From: an uncultured Ilumatobacter sp.
Lineage (GTDB): Bacteria; Actinomycetota; Acidimicrobiia; Acidimicrobiales; Ilumatobacteraceae
Direction: 5' to 3'
Length of the DNA stretch: 64,000 nucleotides
Assembly (NCBI GenBank): GCA_905480335.1
Contig: CAJQPY010000011.1
Span: forward strand, 1 to 64,000
The stretch's first letter is position 1. The number at the start of each line of letters is the position of its first letter. A program made the translations under genes and the position numbers. The notes under the pieces are model-generated. The model did no database searches. It was not told the origin of the DNA and saw only the letters and a list, made by a program, of their open reading frames with translations. Below, piece after piece: positions 29,909 to 39,920 of the stretch.

Positions 29909-30772
29909 TCACCTTCGTAGCTCGTCTTCAGGACGCAGATTTTCCGTGGCGGTAACCGTCCGGTCGGACGGCGGGTTGATCGGCAAAGCATGAGAAGGCG
30001 CGATGGGTCGCAGAGCCGGTGCTCCCTCAGTCTTTTTGATCTTGGTCTGGTAGCCGATCTTCGCGTCAGACGTCGCCCGTGCGAGTGCCTGGAGGTAGTC
30101 GACTCGTGGCATCTCGGTGACGCCGAGCGACGCAAGATGGGGGGTGGCCCACTGGACGTCGATGAGCGCAACGTCGGTCGCGTAAAGCCAGTCGACGAGT
30201 CCGACCAATGCAACTTTTGACGCGTCGGTGGCGTGATGGAACATTGCCTCGCCAGCGAATAATCCCCCGATCCGCACGCCGTACACGCCGCCGACCAGGA
30301 TCCCGTTTTCATCGAGCACCTCCACCGAGTGCGCCCATCCAAGGTCAAACAAGCGGACATACGCCTGGATGATGTCATCATTGATCCAGTGGCCCTCGCG
30401 GTTTGGGTCTCCGCATGCTCGCATCACTGACTCAAACGCAGTGTCGCGACGCGTCTCGAAGCGTCGACAACTCCGCCGGAGCGATCGGCTCACGTGAAGT
30501 CCATCGAGGGGAAGGACCCCACGAGGATCGGGTGAGTACCAGGCGATTTTGCTGCGTCGCCGGTCGGGATGGATTGGCATCGGGAACAGGCCCGTCCGGT
30601 AGGCCGCAAGCAGGGTCCCGGGTTCGAGGTCGGCTCCGACCGCTATGACATCGTTCCCGGCCTCGGCCTCGGCCGGGTCGGGCATGATGAACCTGGACGG
30701 GGCCGGCCAGACGGGTGGACGGGTCGGGCCCATGAGGGTCAGTTCATCAAAGTTGTCCCCGAGTTGTCGCAT
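29909..30772 (-). CDS. aat: Leucyl/phenylalanyl-tRNA--protein transferase (start may be 30733)
   Basis: GTLLAAYRTGLFPMP, IAWYSPDPRGVLPLDGLHVSRSLRR, GGLFAGEAMFHHATDASKVAL. Confidence 0.93.
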   Translation of the reverse strand: MRQLGDNFDELTLMGPTRPPVWPAPSRFIMPDPAEAEAGNDVIAVGADLEPGTLLAAYRTGLFPMPIHPDRRRSKIAWYSPDPRGVLPLDGLHVSRSLRRSCRRFETRRDTAFESVMRACGDPNREGHWINDDIIQAYVRLFDLGWAHSVEVLDENGILVGGVYGVRIGGLFAGEAMFHHATDASKVALVGLVDWLYATDVALIDVQWATPHLASLGVTEMPRVDYLQALARATSDAKIGYQTKIKKTEGAPALRPIAPSHALPINPPSDRTVTATENLRPEDELRR

Positions 30773-30793
30773 CGGATGCGCGAGCCGCAGCGA

Positions 30794-31678
30794 TTAGTAC
30801 GCAAGGAAGCCGCGTCCCGACTTTCGACCGAGCTGTCCGGCTGCGACCTTGCGCTTTAACGAGGTCGCTGCCGCGAAGTTTGCATCGCCGAACTCCTCGT
30901 GGAGAGCGTCGAGAATCGCAAGTGACGTATCGAGTCCGACGAGATCAAGGAGTGCGAACGGGCCCATCGGGAAATTGCAACCGCCCTGCATCGCCGTGTC
31001 GATGTCAACAATGGAGGCGGTGCCCTGCTCCCACATCTTGATGGCGTTGTTTAAGTAGGGGAAGAGTAGAGCGTTTACGATGAAGCCCGCTCGGTCGACG
31101 ACTTCCACAGCGTCTTTCCCGCACGAGGCGGCGAAATCGAGCGCAGAGGCAATCGTGTCGTCGGAGGCCGTGAGCGGGCGGATTACCTCGACTAACTTCA
31201 TCATCGGTGCCGGATTGAAGAAGTGGATGCCGCAGACGCGGTCGGGACGTCCCGTTGCCATTGCAATTTCGACAACGGGCAGCGTCGAGGTGTTGGTGGC
31301 GAGGAGGGCGTTGGGGGCAACCACAGTGTCGAGAACAGCGAAAACGGCCTTCTTGACGTCGATGTCCTCGATCACCGACTCGATTACCAGGTCGCAGTGG
31401 GCGAAGTCAGCAAGCTCGTCGGTGCCGGAGATCCTGGCGAGAATGGCATTGCACTGGTCAGCCTCGAGGCGGCCTTTGTCGACCTGGCGGGCGAGGCCCG
31501 CTGCAACGTTGGCGATTGTGGCGTCGGCGGTTGCCTTCGATCGTGAGCGAAGGATCACGGTGCGCCCGGAGCGTGCCGCTACCTCCACAAGGCCGGCACC
31601 CATGATTCCCGATCCGACGATGCCGACGGTGTTGACTGTGCGGACGGTGGGTTGTGTGGCGGTGTCGTCACTGCTCAT
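30794..31678 (-). CDS. 3-hydroxyacyl-CoA (3-hydroxybutyryl-CoA) dehydrogenase
   Basis: VGIVGSGIMGAGLVEVAARSG; NTSTLPVVEIA; HFFNPAPMMKLVEVI. Confidence 0.92.
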   Translation of the reverse strand: MSSDDTATQPTVRTVNTVGIVGSGIMGAGLVEVAARSGRTVILRSRSKATADATIANVAAGLARQVDKGRLEADQCNAILARISGTDELADFAHCDLVIESVIEDIDVKKAVFAVLDTVVAPNALLATNTSTLPVVEIAMATGRPDRVCGIHFFNPAPMMKLVEVIRPLTASDDTIASALDFAASCGKDAVEVVDRAGFIVNALLFPYLNNAIKMWEQGTASIVDIDTAMQGGCNFPMGPFALLDLVGLDTSLAILDALHEEFGDANFAAATSLKRKVAAGQLGRKSGRGFLAY

Positions 31679-31787
31679 GCTCCTACGTTAGTTACCGGTT
31701 GGTAGCTTTCGCCAAAATCGTCGGTGAGTCCGCATCGAACACGGCCGGTCGAACCGGTACCCCGTATCGTAGAGATCCTCGCCCTCC

Positions 31788-34181
31788 ATGTTTTTGCTGC
31801 TCCTCATCCACCTGCTGATCGGCATCGCGATTCTGCTGTCGGGCGACCGTCTCGGGCGCCGCGCGTTTGTCGTCGCTGCGCTCGCGCCGTTGGCAACGCT
31901 CATGTGGGCTGCAACGCAATGGTCGACGGTTGTCGGGAATCCGAGCGAGTTCGATGAACTGAGCCATGCATCGTCCGCTGGAGCACAGTTCGAGTCCGTC
32001 AGGTGGATCAGCGACCTCGACCTCGACCTGTACCTCCGCTTTGACGCCTTCGCGCTCATAATGACGCTGCTGGTGTCGGGCATTGGTCTGCTCGTTTGCA
32101 TTTACTCGGTTGGGTACTTCTCTCACATCAAGCCGGGGCAGAGCCGCCTCGCCGGGTTGATGACCCTGTTTGCCGCAGCGATGTTGGGCATTGTCTGGGC
32201 AGACCATCTCATTGCTCTGTTTATTGCCTGGGAACTCACGTCGATCACTAGCTACCTGCTGATCGGCAACGACGACCGCAACCCGCGTGCGCGGGCGGCA
32301 GCGCTGCAGGCGATATTCATCACCGGCGCCGGTGGACTCGCGTTGCTGCTCGGCTTAGTTATCATCGGCCAGAGCGCCGGTACGTACCGGCTGTCCGAGC
32401 TGATCAACTCGCCCCCGTCCGGTAGTGCAGTCGCAGCCGCGCTCGTCTGTATCCTGTTGGGCGCATTCACCAAGTCGGCGCAGGCACCTTTCAGCAGCTG
32501 GCTACCCGGTGCCATGGTGGCCCCCACCCCGATCAGTGCGTACCTTCACTCGGCAACGATGGTGAAGGCGGGCGTGTACCTCGTCGCACGTCTTTCGCCG
32601 ATCGTGGCGAACACTGGACACTGGCGATTGTTCGTGCTGGTTGTGGGTTCGGCGACGATGCTCATCGGGGGACTGCGTGCGATGCGTCAGCGTGACCTCA
32701 AGCTGCTGCTCGCGTACGGAACGGTCAGCCAGCTTGGCTTCATGATGTTGCTTGTCGGGACGGGCGAGTACAAGATCGCACAGGCCGGCATCGTGCTGCT
32801 GCTCGCGCACGGAGCCTTCAAGGCGACGCTGTTCATGCTCGTCGGGATCATCGACCATCAGGTGGGGACCCGCCACATCCGTGAGCTGCATGGGTTTGGC
32901 AACGGGTGGATGCCCGTGAAGGCCATGGCTGTGATCGGTGCTGCGTCGATGGCCGGAATGCCTCCGCTGCTTGGTTTCGTTGCTAAGGAGAAGGCGATCG
33001 ACGCCTATCTCGAGTACGGCGATTTCGCCGGTTCCTCTGCGACGCTCGTGGTGATCATCGCCGGGTCGGTGCTTACATTTGCTTACTCCGCTCGGTTTGT
33101 GCTCGGTGTGTTCGGTGCTTACGGCACCCCTGACCATGAAGTTCACAGTCGATCCGCTCCGGCCCCTTCGGCGATCTTCGTTGCACCCGCAGCGGTGCTC
33201 ACGGTGCTAACCGTGATGGTGGGTCTCTTCCCGGTAGCTATCAGTGATCTGACCAAAGCTGCGCTGCTTAGCCTTGATCCTGACGCATCGCCGTCGACGG
33301 TCAAGCTGTGGGCGGGATTCAACGCGGCGTTCGTGATTTCGCTCGGGATCATTGCGACCGGCACCCTGCTCGTGATCTTCCGTCGTCCGGTCAGCCGATT
33401 CCAGACTGCGTGCGCACAGCCGCTTCGAGCGCTGCCGTCGAGCGGCGACGTGTACGGCGGGACCATTCGGGCGATCGATTGGATAGCGAGAAGGGTCACC
33501 CGGACTGTGCAGAGCGGATCGTTGCCGGCATACCTGTTGGTGATCCTGACGACGGTCGTCGTGCTCCCTGTGATCCCGATGCTGGCCAATTTCGGTGACC
33601 TCCCGAAGTGGATCGAGAATCCCATCCATGTTCCGATTGTCGCAATCATCATCGGATCGGCGATCGGCGCGGCGTTGATCCGGCGTCGTATCGCCGCAGT
33701 GGTCATGCTCGGTGCTGTTGGATTCGCAATGGCGGCGCTCTACGAGACTCAGGGTGCGCCGGACCTTGCGCTCACCCAGTTCGCGATCGAGACCCTCGGC
33801 ACGGTGCTGTTCGTTCTCGTGCTGCGGTTCCTTCCGACCCGCTTCATTGACCTCGCGCCCGCAGTCGTACGTCCACTTCGTCTTGCGGTGTCTTTTCTCG
33901 TCGGGGCGTCGATCTTCGTCTTTGCGATTGCGTCGACGAACGCACGTGACGATGTCGCCGAGGAGTCGATTTCCGTCGAGATGATCGCACGTTCCAAGCC
34001 TGATGGGGACGGTAAAAACGTCGTCAATGTGATCCTCGTCGATTTCCGCGGCGTCGACACGATGGGGGAGATCACCGTTCTGGTGGTGGCCGCCGTCGGT
34101 GCGGTCGCACTTGCTCGTGGAAGCAGACGCAACGACGAAGAATTAGCGGATCTTGAGCGCACAGAGGAGCCGGTGTCGTGA
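31788..34181 (+). CDS. mrpA: Mrp-type Na+/H+ antiporter subunit A
   Basis: Proton-conducting membrane family; first gene of complete mrpABCDEFG order; 797 aa. Confidence 0.93.
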   Translation: MFLLLLIHLLIGIAILLSGDRLGRRAFVVAALAPLATLMWAATQWSTVVGNPSEFDELSHASSAGAQFESVRWISDLDLDLYLRFDAFALIMTLLVSGIGLLVCIYSVGYFSHIKPGQSRLAGLMTLFAAAMLGIVWADHLIALFIAWELTSITSYLLIGNDDRNPRARAAALQAIFITGAGGLALLLGLVIIGQSAGTYRLSELINSPPSGSAVAAALVCILLGAFTKSAQAPFSSWLPGAMVAPTPISAYLHSATMVKAGVYLVARLSPIVANTGHWRLFVLVVGSATMLIGGLRAMRQRDLKLLLAYGTVSQLGFMMLLVGTGEYKIAQAGIVLLLAHGAFKATLFMLVGIIDHQVGTRHIRELHGFGNGWMPVKAMAVIGAASMAGMPPLLGFVAKEKAIDAYLEYGDFAGSSATLVVIIAGSVLTFAYSARFVLGVFGAYGTPDHEVHSRSAPAPSAIFVAPAAVLTVLTVMVGLFPVAISDLTKAALLSLDPDASPSTVKLWAGFNAAFVISLGIIATGTLLVIFRRPVSRFQTACAQPLRALPSSGDVYGGTIRAIDWIARRVTRTVQSGSLPAYLLVILTTVVVLPVIPMLANFGDLPKWIENPIHVPIVAIIIGSAIGAALIRRRIAAVVMLGAVGFAMAALYETQGAPDLALTQFAIETLGTVLFVLVLRFLPTRFIDLAPAVVRPLRLAVSFLVGASIFVFAIASTNARDDVAEESISVEMIARSKPDGDGKNVVNVILVDFRGVDTMGEITVLVVAAVGAVALARGSRRNDEELADLERTEEPVS

Positions 34182-34738
34182 GGCGGTCGCTCGTCCTCGA
34201 CGTCTCGGTGCGGCTGCTCTACCCGTCGATCATCGTTCTGTCCCTCTACTTCCTGTTCTCAGGACACAACCAGCCCGGGGGCGGCTTCGTCGGAGGCCTG
34301 GCCGCATCGGCTGCGGTCTCGCTGCGCTACGTCACGGGCGGCCTCGAGGCCGTGCGTCGATCATTTCGCTCCGAACCGCCGACGATTTTGGGCGCCGGGC
34401 TTGCGCTTTCCGTCGGAACGGCCGTTTTCCCGATGCTGCTCGGTGGGGCGATCCTTGAACACGCCACGCTGGAACTGCATCCACCGGTGCTCGGCGATAT
34501 CAAGGTCACCTCGGCGTTGCCCTTTGACGTGGGTGTCTACTTGGTGGTGATTGGACTCATCCTGATGGTCTTTGAGGCTTTCGGTGATGATCGCGATGAC
34601 GAAATGGAGATGGTCGAAGCGCCGACGGTGCCCGCCACCTCTGTGCGCGAGGAGTACCGAGCATTAACGCAGCACACGTCGTCGAGCACTCAGCACGCCG
34701 CTGCGAGCGCGCGGCTCGAAGAGAACGAGACATCATGA
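34178..34738 (+). CDS. mrpB: Mrp antiporter subunit B
   Basis: SGHNQPGGGFVGGLAAS motif; overlaps mrpA. Confidence 0.92.
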   Translation: MRRSLVLDVSVRLLYPSIIVLSLYFLFSGHNQPGGGFVGGLAASAAVSLRYVTGGLEAVRRSFRSEPPTILGAGLALSVGTAVFPMLLGGAILEHATLELHPPVLGDIKVTSALPFDVGVYLVVIGLILMVFEAFGDDRDDEMEMVEAPTVPATSVREEYRALTQHTSSSTQHAAASARLEENETS

Positions 34739-35169
34739 GTGTGCTTCTTGCGTTTACGGCAGCGACACTGTTCTCGCTCGGCACGTGGTTGCTGCTCCAA
34801 CGGCGTCTGACCCGCATCGTGATCGGTATCGGTCTGATCGGACATGGAACCAATATCTTGCTGATCACGTCAGGTGGTGGTGGGGGGATCCCGCCGGTCA
34901 TTGGAAAGGGTGACAAAGGGGACTTCGCAGATCCGCTCCCTCAGGCGCTCGCCCTGACAGCGATCGTCATCACGTTCGGTGTCACCGCATTTCTACTTGC
35001 GATGGCGTACCGCAGCTGGCAGCTCACTCACGATGACGTGGTTGCAGACGACCGGGAAGACCGCCTGATCGCAGCCAGCCGGCGAACTGACAGCGACGTT
35101 GCCGATGTGGAGGCAGCCGAACGGGCACACATCACCGACTCCTCAGGCGACGAGGAGGATCAGTTGTGA
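34735..35169 (+). CDS. mrpC: Mrp antiporter subunit C
   Basis: NuoK-like IGIGLIGHGTNILL; DPLPQALALTAIVI. Confidence 0.92.
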   Translation: MSVLLAFTAATLFSLGTWLLLQRRLTRIVIGIGLIGHGTNILLITSGGGGGIPPVIGKGDKGDFADPLPQALALTAIVITFGVTAFLLAMAYRSWQLTHDDVVADDREDRLIAASRRTDSDVADVEAAERAHITDSSGDEEDQL

Positions 35170-36665
35170 ACAGCGCGCTCGTCCCTCTGCCGATCGTCAT
35201 TCCGTTGCTCGCTGCAGCGCTCGCAGTGATTTTCGTACGCTTCCATATCGTTCAGCGAGCTATAGCGCTGTCTGCGCTCATTGGATCGGTTGGCGTTTCG
35301 ATTGCGCTGCTCGTACAGGTCGAGGAACACGATGTGGTGAAGATGGACGCGGGCGGCTGGGCTGCTCCCCTTGGCATCACCTACGTCGTCGACCGCTTGT
35401 CGGCGATCATGTTGGTCACATCGTCGCTGATGCTGTTGATCGTCTTGATCTACGCAATCGGCCAGCGCGGTGTCGAAGACAACCATCTGGCCTTCGACGC
35501 GGTCTACCTCGTGCTCGCCGCAGGCGTTGCGGCCAGTTTCGTGACCGGCGACATGTTCAACCTCTTCGTAGCGTTTGAGATGATGCTTGCCGCAAGTTTC
35601 GTTTTGCTGACGTTGGGCGGGCGAGCCGATCAAGTGCGTGGAGGGATGACGTACGTGGTGATCAGCCTGGTGGCGTCGGCGATGTTCATCACAGCGCTCG
35701 CATTGCTCTACGCATCGACGGGCACTATCAACATGGCCGACCTCGCTCAGCGCATCCCCGAACTGTCGTCCGGTGTTCGGACTGGGTTCTCGTTGCTGCT
35801 GATTCTCGTGTTCGGTGTCAAGGCGGGCTTGTTCCCACTTTTCTTCTGGCTCCCGGACAGCTACCCCACCGCCCCCGGACCCGTCACGGCGATCTTCGCC
35901 GGATTACTCACCAAGGTGGGGGTCTACGCAATTATTCGGACGCAAACGTTGCTCTTCCCGCCCGATTCCCAACAGGGAACTGTGCTGTTGATCATCGGTG
36001 GGCTGACGATGGCGGTGGGGGCCCTCGGGGCGCTTGCACAAGACGATCTCAAGCGGTTGCTGTCGTTCCACATCGTCGGTCAGATCGGCTTCATGATCTT
36101 CGGTCTCGGTCTGTTTACCGTCGCCGGTATCAGCGCTGTGGTGTTCTACATCGTCCAGACGATCCTCGTGAAGACCAACTTGTTCCTCGTGGCGGGGCTT
36201 ATCGACCGGCACACAGGTAGCAGCCGCATCTCTCGCGTGGGTGGAGTCGTCCGCAGCGCGCCGATTATTGCGGTCTTTTTTGCTGTCCCAGCGCTGTCGC
36301 TCGCCGGGTTGCCTCCGTCCTCTGGATTCGCGGGCAAGTTCGCGCTCATCAACGCCGGCGTGATGTCATCCCAATGGGCGATCGTCACCGTTGCTTTGAT
36401 CGTCAGCCTGCTCACCTTGTTCTCGATGACCAAGATCTGGGCCGGCGTGTTCTGGGGTGAGCCCGAGTCGGCCACACCGCTTGCGGAAGGGCGAACGAAT
36501 GGAGGTCCGCCATTGATGGTCCTCGCCACAGGGCTGACCGTTGCGCTATCGATTTCTTTCGTGGTGTTTGCGGGTCCGATGTTCGAATTGGCAGAGCGGG
36601 CGGGCGACGACCTCATGAATCCGTCGGCATACATCAACGCCGTGCTCGGAGGTGGGGGCTCATGA
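35166..36665 (+). CDS. mrpD: Mrp antiporter subunit D
   Basis: FGVKAGLFPLFFWLPDSYPTAPGPVTAIFAGLLTKVGVYA. Confidence 0.93.
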   Translation: MNSALVPLPIVIPLLAAALAVIFVRFHIVQRAIALSALIGSVGVSIALLVQVEEHDVVKMDAGGWAAPLGITYVVDRLSAIMLVTSSLMLLIVLIYAIGQRGVEDNHLAFDAVYLVLAAGVAASFVTGDMFNLFVAFEMMLAASFVLLTLGGRADQVRGGMTYVVISLVASAMFITALALLYASTGTINMADLAQRIPELSSGVRTGFSLLLILVFGVKAGLFPLFFWLPDSYPTAPGPVTAIFAGLLTKVGVYAIIRTQTLLFPPDSQQGTVLLIIGGLTMAVGALGALAQDDLKRLLSFHIVGQIGFMIFGLGLFTVAGISAVVFYIVQTILVKTNLFLVAGLIDRHTGSSRISRVGGVVRSAPIIAVFFAVPALSLAGLPPSSGFAGKFALINAGVMSSQWAIVTVALIVSLLTLFSMTKIWAGVFWGEPESATPLAEGRTNGGPPLMVLATGLTVALSISFVVFAGPMFELAERAGDDLMNPSAYINAVLGGGGS

Positions 36666-37306
36666 GAGCCAGGTTGCGGATTCCGGCAATCATGTCCTGG
36701 CTGACGGCGTTGTGGATCATGCTCTGGGGCGATCTCACCTGGGCCAACCTCCTCGGTGGGATCGCGATAGCCGGCCTAGTCGTGCTGGTCGCGCGCCTCG
36801 ATTCGGCGTCGCTTCGACCGACCTACTTCCATCCGCACTGGGCCCTCGTCTATGTAGCCGTCTTGATTTGGCAGCTCGTCTTGTCGAACTTCCGCCTTGC
36901 CATCGAGATCCTGACCCCAAGCGACGGGACGCATACGGCGATCATCGCCGTTCCGATTCGAGGCGGCTCCAACGCGGTGGTCAACCTGGTGGCCAACTCG
37001 ATCACCCTGACGCCAGGGACCATGACCGTGGACGTCACGCGTCATGTGCGAGAGGAGTTCGACTACGACGGCGACGGGATCATTGACGAGATGACCGCCG
37101 GTGCAGTCCTCTACGTGCACTGCCTTTACGGCCAAGATATCGAAGCGGTCCGGCTTCAAGTGCTGAGGCTTGAGGAGTTGGCGCTCAAGGCATTCGGCTC
37201 CGATGTGGACCGCTCCCTTGCGCACGCCGACGTCATCGCGTACGAGGCCAAGCTGCACCCGACCGGTGGCGATGGACGCCGAGAGTCCACGGAGGAGACC
37301 TCATGA
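36662..37306 (+). CDS. mrpE: Mrp antiporter subunit E
   Basis: VANSITLTPGTMTVDV...LYVHCLY motif; operon position. Confidence 0.92.
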   Translation: MRARLRIPAIMSWLTALWIMLWGDLTWANLLGGIAIAGLVVLVARLDSASLRPTYFHPHWALVYVAVLIWQLVLSNFRLAIEILTPSDGTHTAIIAVPIRGGSNAVVNLVANSITLTPGTMTVDVTRHVREEFDYDGDGIIDEMTAGAVLYVHCLYGQDIEAVRLQVLRLEELALKAFGSDVDRSLAHADVIAYEAKLHPTGGDGRRESTEETS

Positions 37307-37554
37307 TTGACGTTGCGCTCGCCATCACTTCGTTGGCTGCAGTTCTGTTCGTTGCGCGAATGCTGCGCGGGCCTGCGCTCGCCGATCGCGTGATTTCCGT
37401 CGATGGATTTGTGTCGACCATCGTCATCGGCGTGACCGTCGCATCGGTGCGACCCGGGAGCGGCGTCGTGGAAAGCACCGTCTTGGTCGTCGCCATCAGT
37501 GGGTTCGTCGGCACGGCGATCCTCGCCAGGTTCATCGAACGGCGAGGGAGCTGA
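37303..37554 (+). CDS. mrpF: Mrp antiporter subunit F
   Basis: RMLRGPALADRVISVD; operon position. Confidence 0.9.
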   Translation: MIDVALAITSLAAVLFVARMLRGPALADRVISVDGFVSTIVIGVTVASVRPGSGVVESTVLVVAISGFVGTAILARFIERRGS

Positions 37555-37555
37555 C

Positions 37556-37888
37556 GTGGGTGGGCTGCTTGACCTACTCGGTGGAGTTGCGCTCATCGTC
37601 GGCGCATTGTTCGCTCTACTCGCCGGGATCGGCGTACACAAGTTCCGAGACCCGTTCTCGCGGATGCATGCCGCCGCGAAAAGCCCCACCCTCGGCCTGG
37701 TACTCGTCACGATCGGTGCGGCTCTCCGGATTCGCACGTTTGGGGCGATCGCAACGCTCACGCTCGTCGCAATCCTACAACTGCTGACGTCGCCTGTTGG
37801 AACCCATCTCGTCGCCAGAGCAGTACATCTCCGAGTCAAGGTTCCTCAGGACGGCGTGGACGAACTCGAACGCGACGAGGCCGTCTGA
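37556..37888 (+). CDS. mrpG: Mrp antiporter subunit G
   Basis: GIGVHKFRDPFSRMHAAAKSPTLG; GTG start overlapping region of mrpF stop. Confidence 0.9.
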   Translation: MGGLLDLLGGVALIVGALFALLAGIGVHKFRDPFSRMHAAAKSPTLGLVLVTIGAALRIRTFGAIATLTLVAILQLLTSPVGTHLVARAVHLRVKVPQDGVDELERDEAV

Positions 37889-38082
37889 GTCGTCCTGGCC
37901 CGGTGCACCTCGACCTGCTCCCGTGCCCAGCTGGCCGCAGACCCGTAGGCCATGCACGACGTTCCTGATCAGATGGTCGTGCACAGCGGCTGGGTTGGTG
38001 GGTATCTGTCGTCGATCGGGATCGTCGTGCTGGCAGGACTGGCTGACGTGGACACGGTCTGGGGACGGTCGGTTGCGCTTGC

Positions 38083-38814
38083 TCAGCTCTGGATAATCGT
38101 CACGTCGACGATTCGGAGTTCTTCAGACGAAACGCCGCTCGAGTCGGTTGAACCCAACGCGTTCATGTCCGCCACGACGTCGAGGTCGGCTGCCGTCACC
38201 TGACCGAACAGGCTGTAAAGCGGGGGAAGTGCTGCGCCGTTAGGGCCGGAAATAATGAAGAACTGGCTGCCGTTCGTGTTTGGACCGCTGTTAGCCATCG
38301 CAATCGAGCCGACCTTATACGATCCTTCCTGTGGGAGCTCGTCGGCGAAGCTGTAGCCGGGTCCACCGGTGCCGGTGGCTGTCGGGTCGCCGCACTGGAC
38401 GACGAAATCTTGGATCACCCGATGGCAGATCGTTTCGTCGAAGTAATTGTTGCGAGCGAGAAAGACAAAGTTGTTCACGGCCATGGGAGCCGCGACTTGG
38501 TCGAGTTCGATCGCGAAGCCGCCAATGCTGGTTGTAACCACTGCGGAATACTTCGCATCAGGATCGAGGCAGAACGGTGGCGGGGCTGCGAACTCTTGGG
38601 TGACGCCGCCGGTGCCGCCCTCAGGGGGGCACGCTGTTTTCGGTGCTGTCACCTCGGCGGCATCATCCTCGGCTAACTCCATGTCGGAGCCCGCAACCGA
38701 TGTTGTCGACTTGTCGACCGGACTCGAGACGGCGGTGTCGTTGGATCCCGAGCACGCCAACGTGACGAGCGCCAGTGCCATCGCCGCCCCTACAGAACGA
38801 GCGAGAAACCGCAT
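38083..38814 (-). CDS. Cyclophilin-type peptidyl-prolyl isomerase (lipoprotein)
   Basis: Lipobox LVTLACSGS; FDETICHRVIQDFVVQCGDPTATGTGGPGYSF, ANSGPNTNGSQFFI. Confidence 0.93.
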   Translation of the reverse strand: MRFLARSVGAAMALALVTLACSGSNDTAVSSPVDKSTTSVAGSDMELAEDDAAEVTAPKTACPPEGGTGGVTQEFAAPPPFCLDPDAKYSAVVTTSIGGFAIELDQVAAPMAVNNFVFLARNNYFDETICHRVIQDFVVQCGDPTATGTGGPGYSFADELPQEGSYKVGSIAMANSGPNTNGSQFFIISGPNGAALPPLYSLFGQVTAADLDVVADMNALGSTDSSGVSSEELRIVDVTIIQS

Positions 38815-39053
38815 TAGGCCGCAACGATTTCGGCGTCAAGGATGTAGATCTCCTCGGTGGCTGCCAGCGTGTCGCTGTCGGCGTCGTCGCCCATGAACCG
38901 GCCGGCGACGAACACCAGCACGAACACGGCGATAATCGCAGCTGCGACGAGCAGGCCAATCCGCGTCGAACGCGATCTTGTTTGCTGTCGTGCGACCTCT
39001 TGCTCGCGCCTCGCTTTGTTGGCTTTCTGACGTTCTCGTTTCGCGGTTCCCAC
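38814..39053 (-). CDS. Small single-pass membrane protein upstream of the PPIase
   Basis: Basic N-terminus GTAKRERQKANKARREQEVARQQ then one TM; abuts the PPIase start. Confidence 0.65.
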   Translation of the reverse strand: MGTAKRERQKANKARREQEVARQQTRSRSTRIGLLVAAAIIAVFVLVFVAGRFMGDDADSDTLAATEEIYILDAEIVAA

Positions 39054-39166
39054 AGTGATCTCACGATATCGCCGTCGCATCCCACGGCGAGATCTCGTTT
39101 CCAGATCACTCAGTGCAGGGGCGACCGATCGCTCGGATTGGAAGGTACCCAAGTAGGTTGGAGTGA

Positions 39167-39409
39167 ATGGCACAAGTTCGACTCTTCGCGTCGGCCCGCG
39201 AGGCTGCGGGAGTCGGTCGAGATGTGATCGATGGTGCCACGGTGGCTGACGTCCTGAGTTTGGCTGAAGCCCGCTACGGAGCGCGGTTCGCCGACGTCCT
39301 TGCAACGTGTCGGGTGTGGGTCAATGGTGATGATGTTGAGCTTGATACTTCGATCGGGCCCGGGGACGAGCTGGCTGTCCTGCCGCCGGTCTCGGGAGGA
39401 GCAACATGA
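39167..39409 (+). CDS. MoaD/ThiS-family ubiquitin-like sulfur carrier with C-terminal GGAT
   Basis: VRLFASAREAAGVGRD...LAVLPPVSGGAT; stop overlaps the next ATG. Confidence 0.85.
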   Translation: MAQVRLFASAREAAGVGRDVIDGATVADVLSLAEARYGARFADVLATCRVWVNGDDVELDTSIGPGDELAVLPPVSGGAT

Positions 39410-39912
39410 GCAACGACGAGAACCAGACAGCCGGCTCTCCGATCGACGCATCGGCACTGTCATTGGCCGAGTTGCGTGAGCTGCGCAGCGAGCTGCAGCA
39501 ACGTGACGACGTCGTGTCGTACGCACGACGCGTCGCGCAGGCACGGCTCGACCTGGTCAACTCCGAGTTGGCCCGCCGATCGTCTGCGGGCGATCTAGCA
39601 GACGACGTCACCGACGTTTTGTCGCAGCATCTCACCGGTGGGCCGGCCCGCCCTCCTCGACCGGCCGAGGACCTGAGTGACGATGCGTTGTCGGTCGAGC
39701 TCGACGCGGTCTGCGCCGAGCATCGATACGGGCGACTTGAAGAACTCGACGAGGCAGAGTTGCAGGCGCTCGCCGACGCGATCTCGGCGTTTGAACGGCG
39801 GGTGTCACAGGACCGACGGGAGCGCTTCGACGAGCTTGACGTCTTGAGCGCAGAGCTTGTTCGCCGTTACCGCGACGGTGAAGCGAGCGTCGACACGTTA
39901 ATGGCCGACTGA
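39406..39912 (+). CDS. RsiG-like coiled-coil protein, candidate c-di-GMP-responsive anti-sigma factor
   Basis: DDVVSYARRVAQARLD matches D(X)3S(X)2R(X)3Q(X)3D; second degenerate copy DAISAFERRVSQDRRE. Confidence 0.65.
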   Translation: MSNDENQTAGSPIDASALSLAELRELRSELQQRDDVVSYARRVAQARLDLVNSELARRSSAGDLADDVTDVLSQHLTGGPARPPRPAEDLSDDALSVELDAVCAEHRYGRLEELDEAELQALADAISAFERRVSQDRRERFDELDVLSAELVRRYRDGEASVDTLMAD

Positions 39913-39920
39913 CCCAGGTT

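Noticed and set aside
31788-37888. Mrp operon as respiratory complex I-like novel cluster
   Set aside because: Gene order A-G and motifs fit an ordinary seven-subunit Mrp antiporter.
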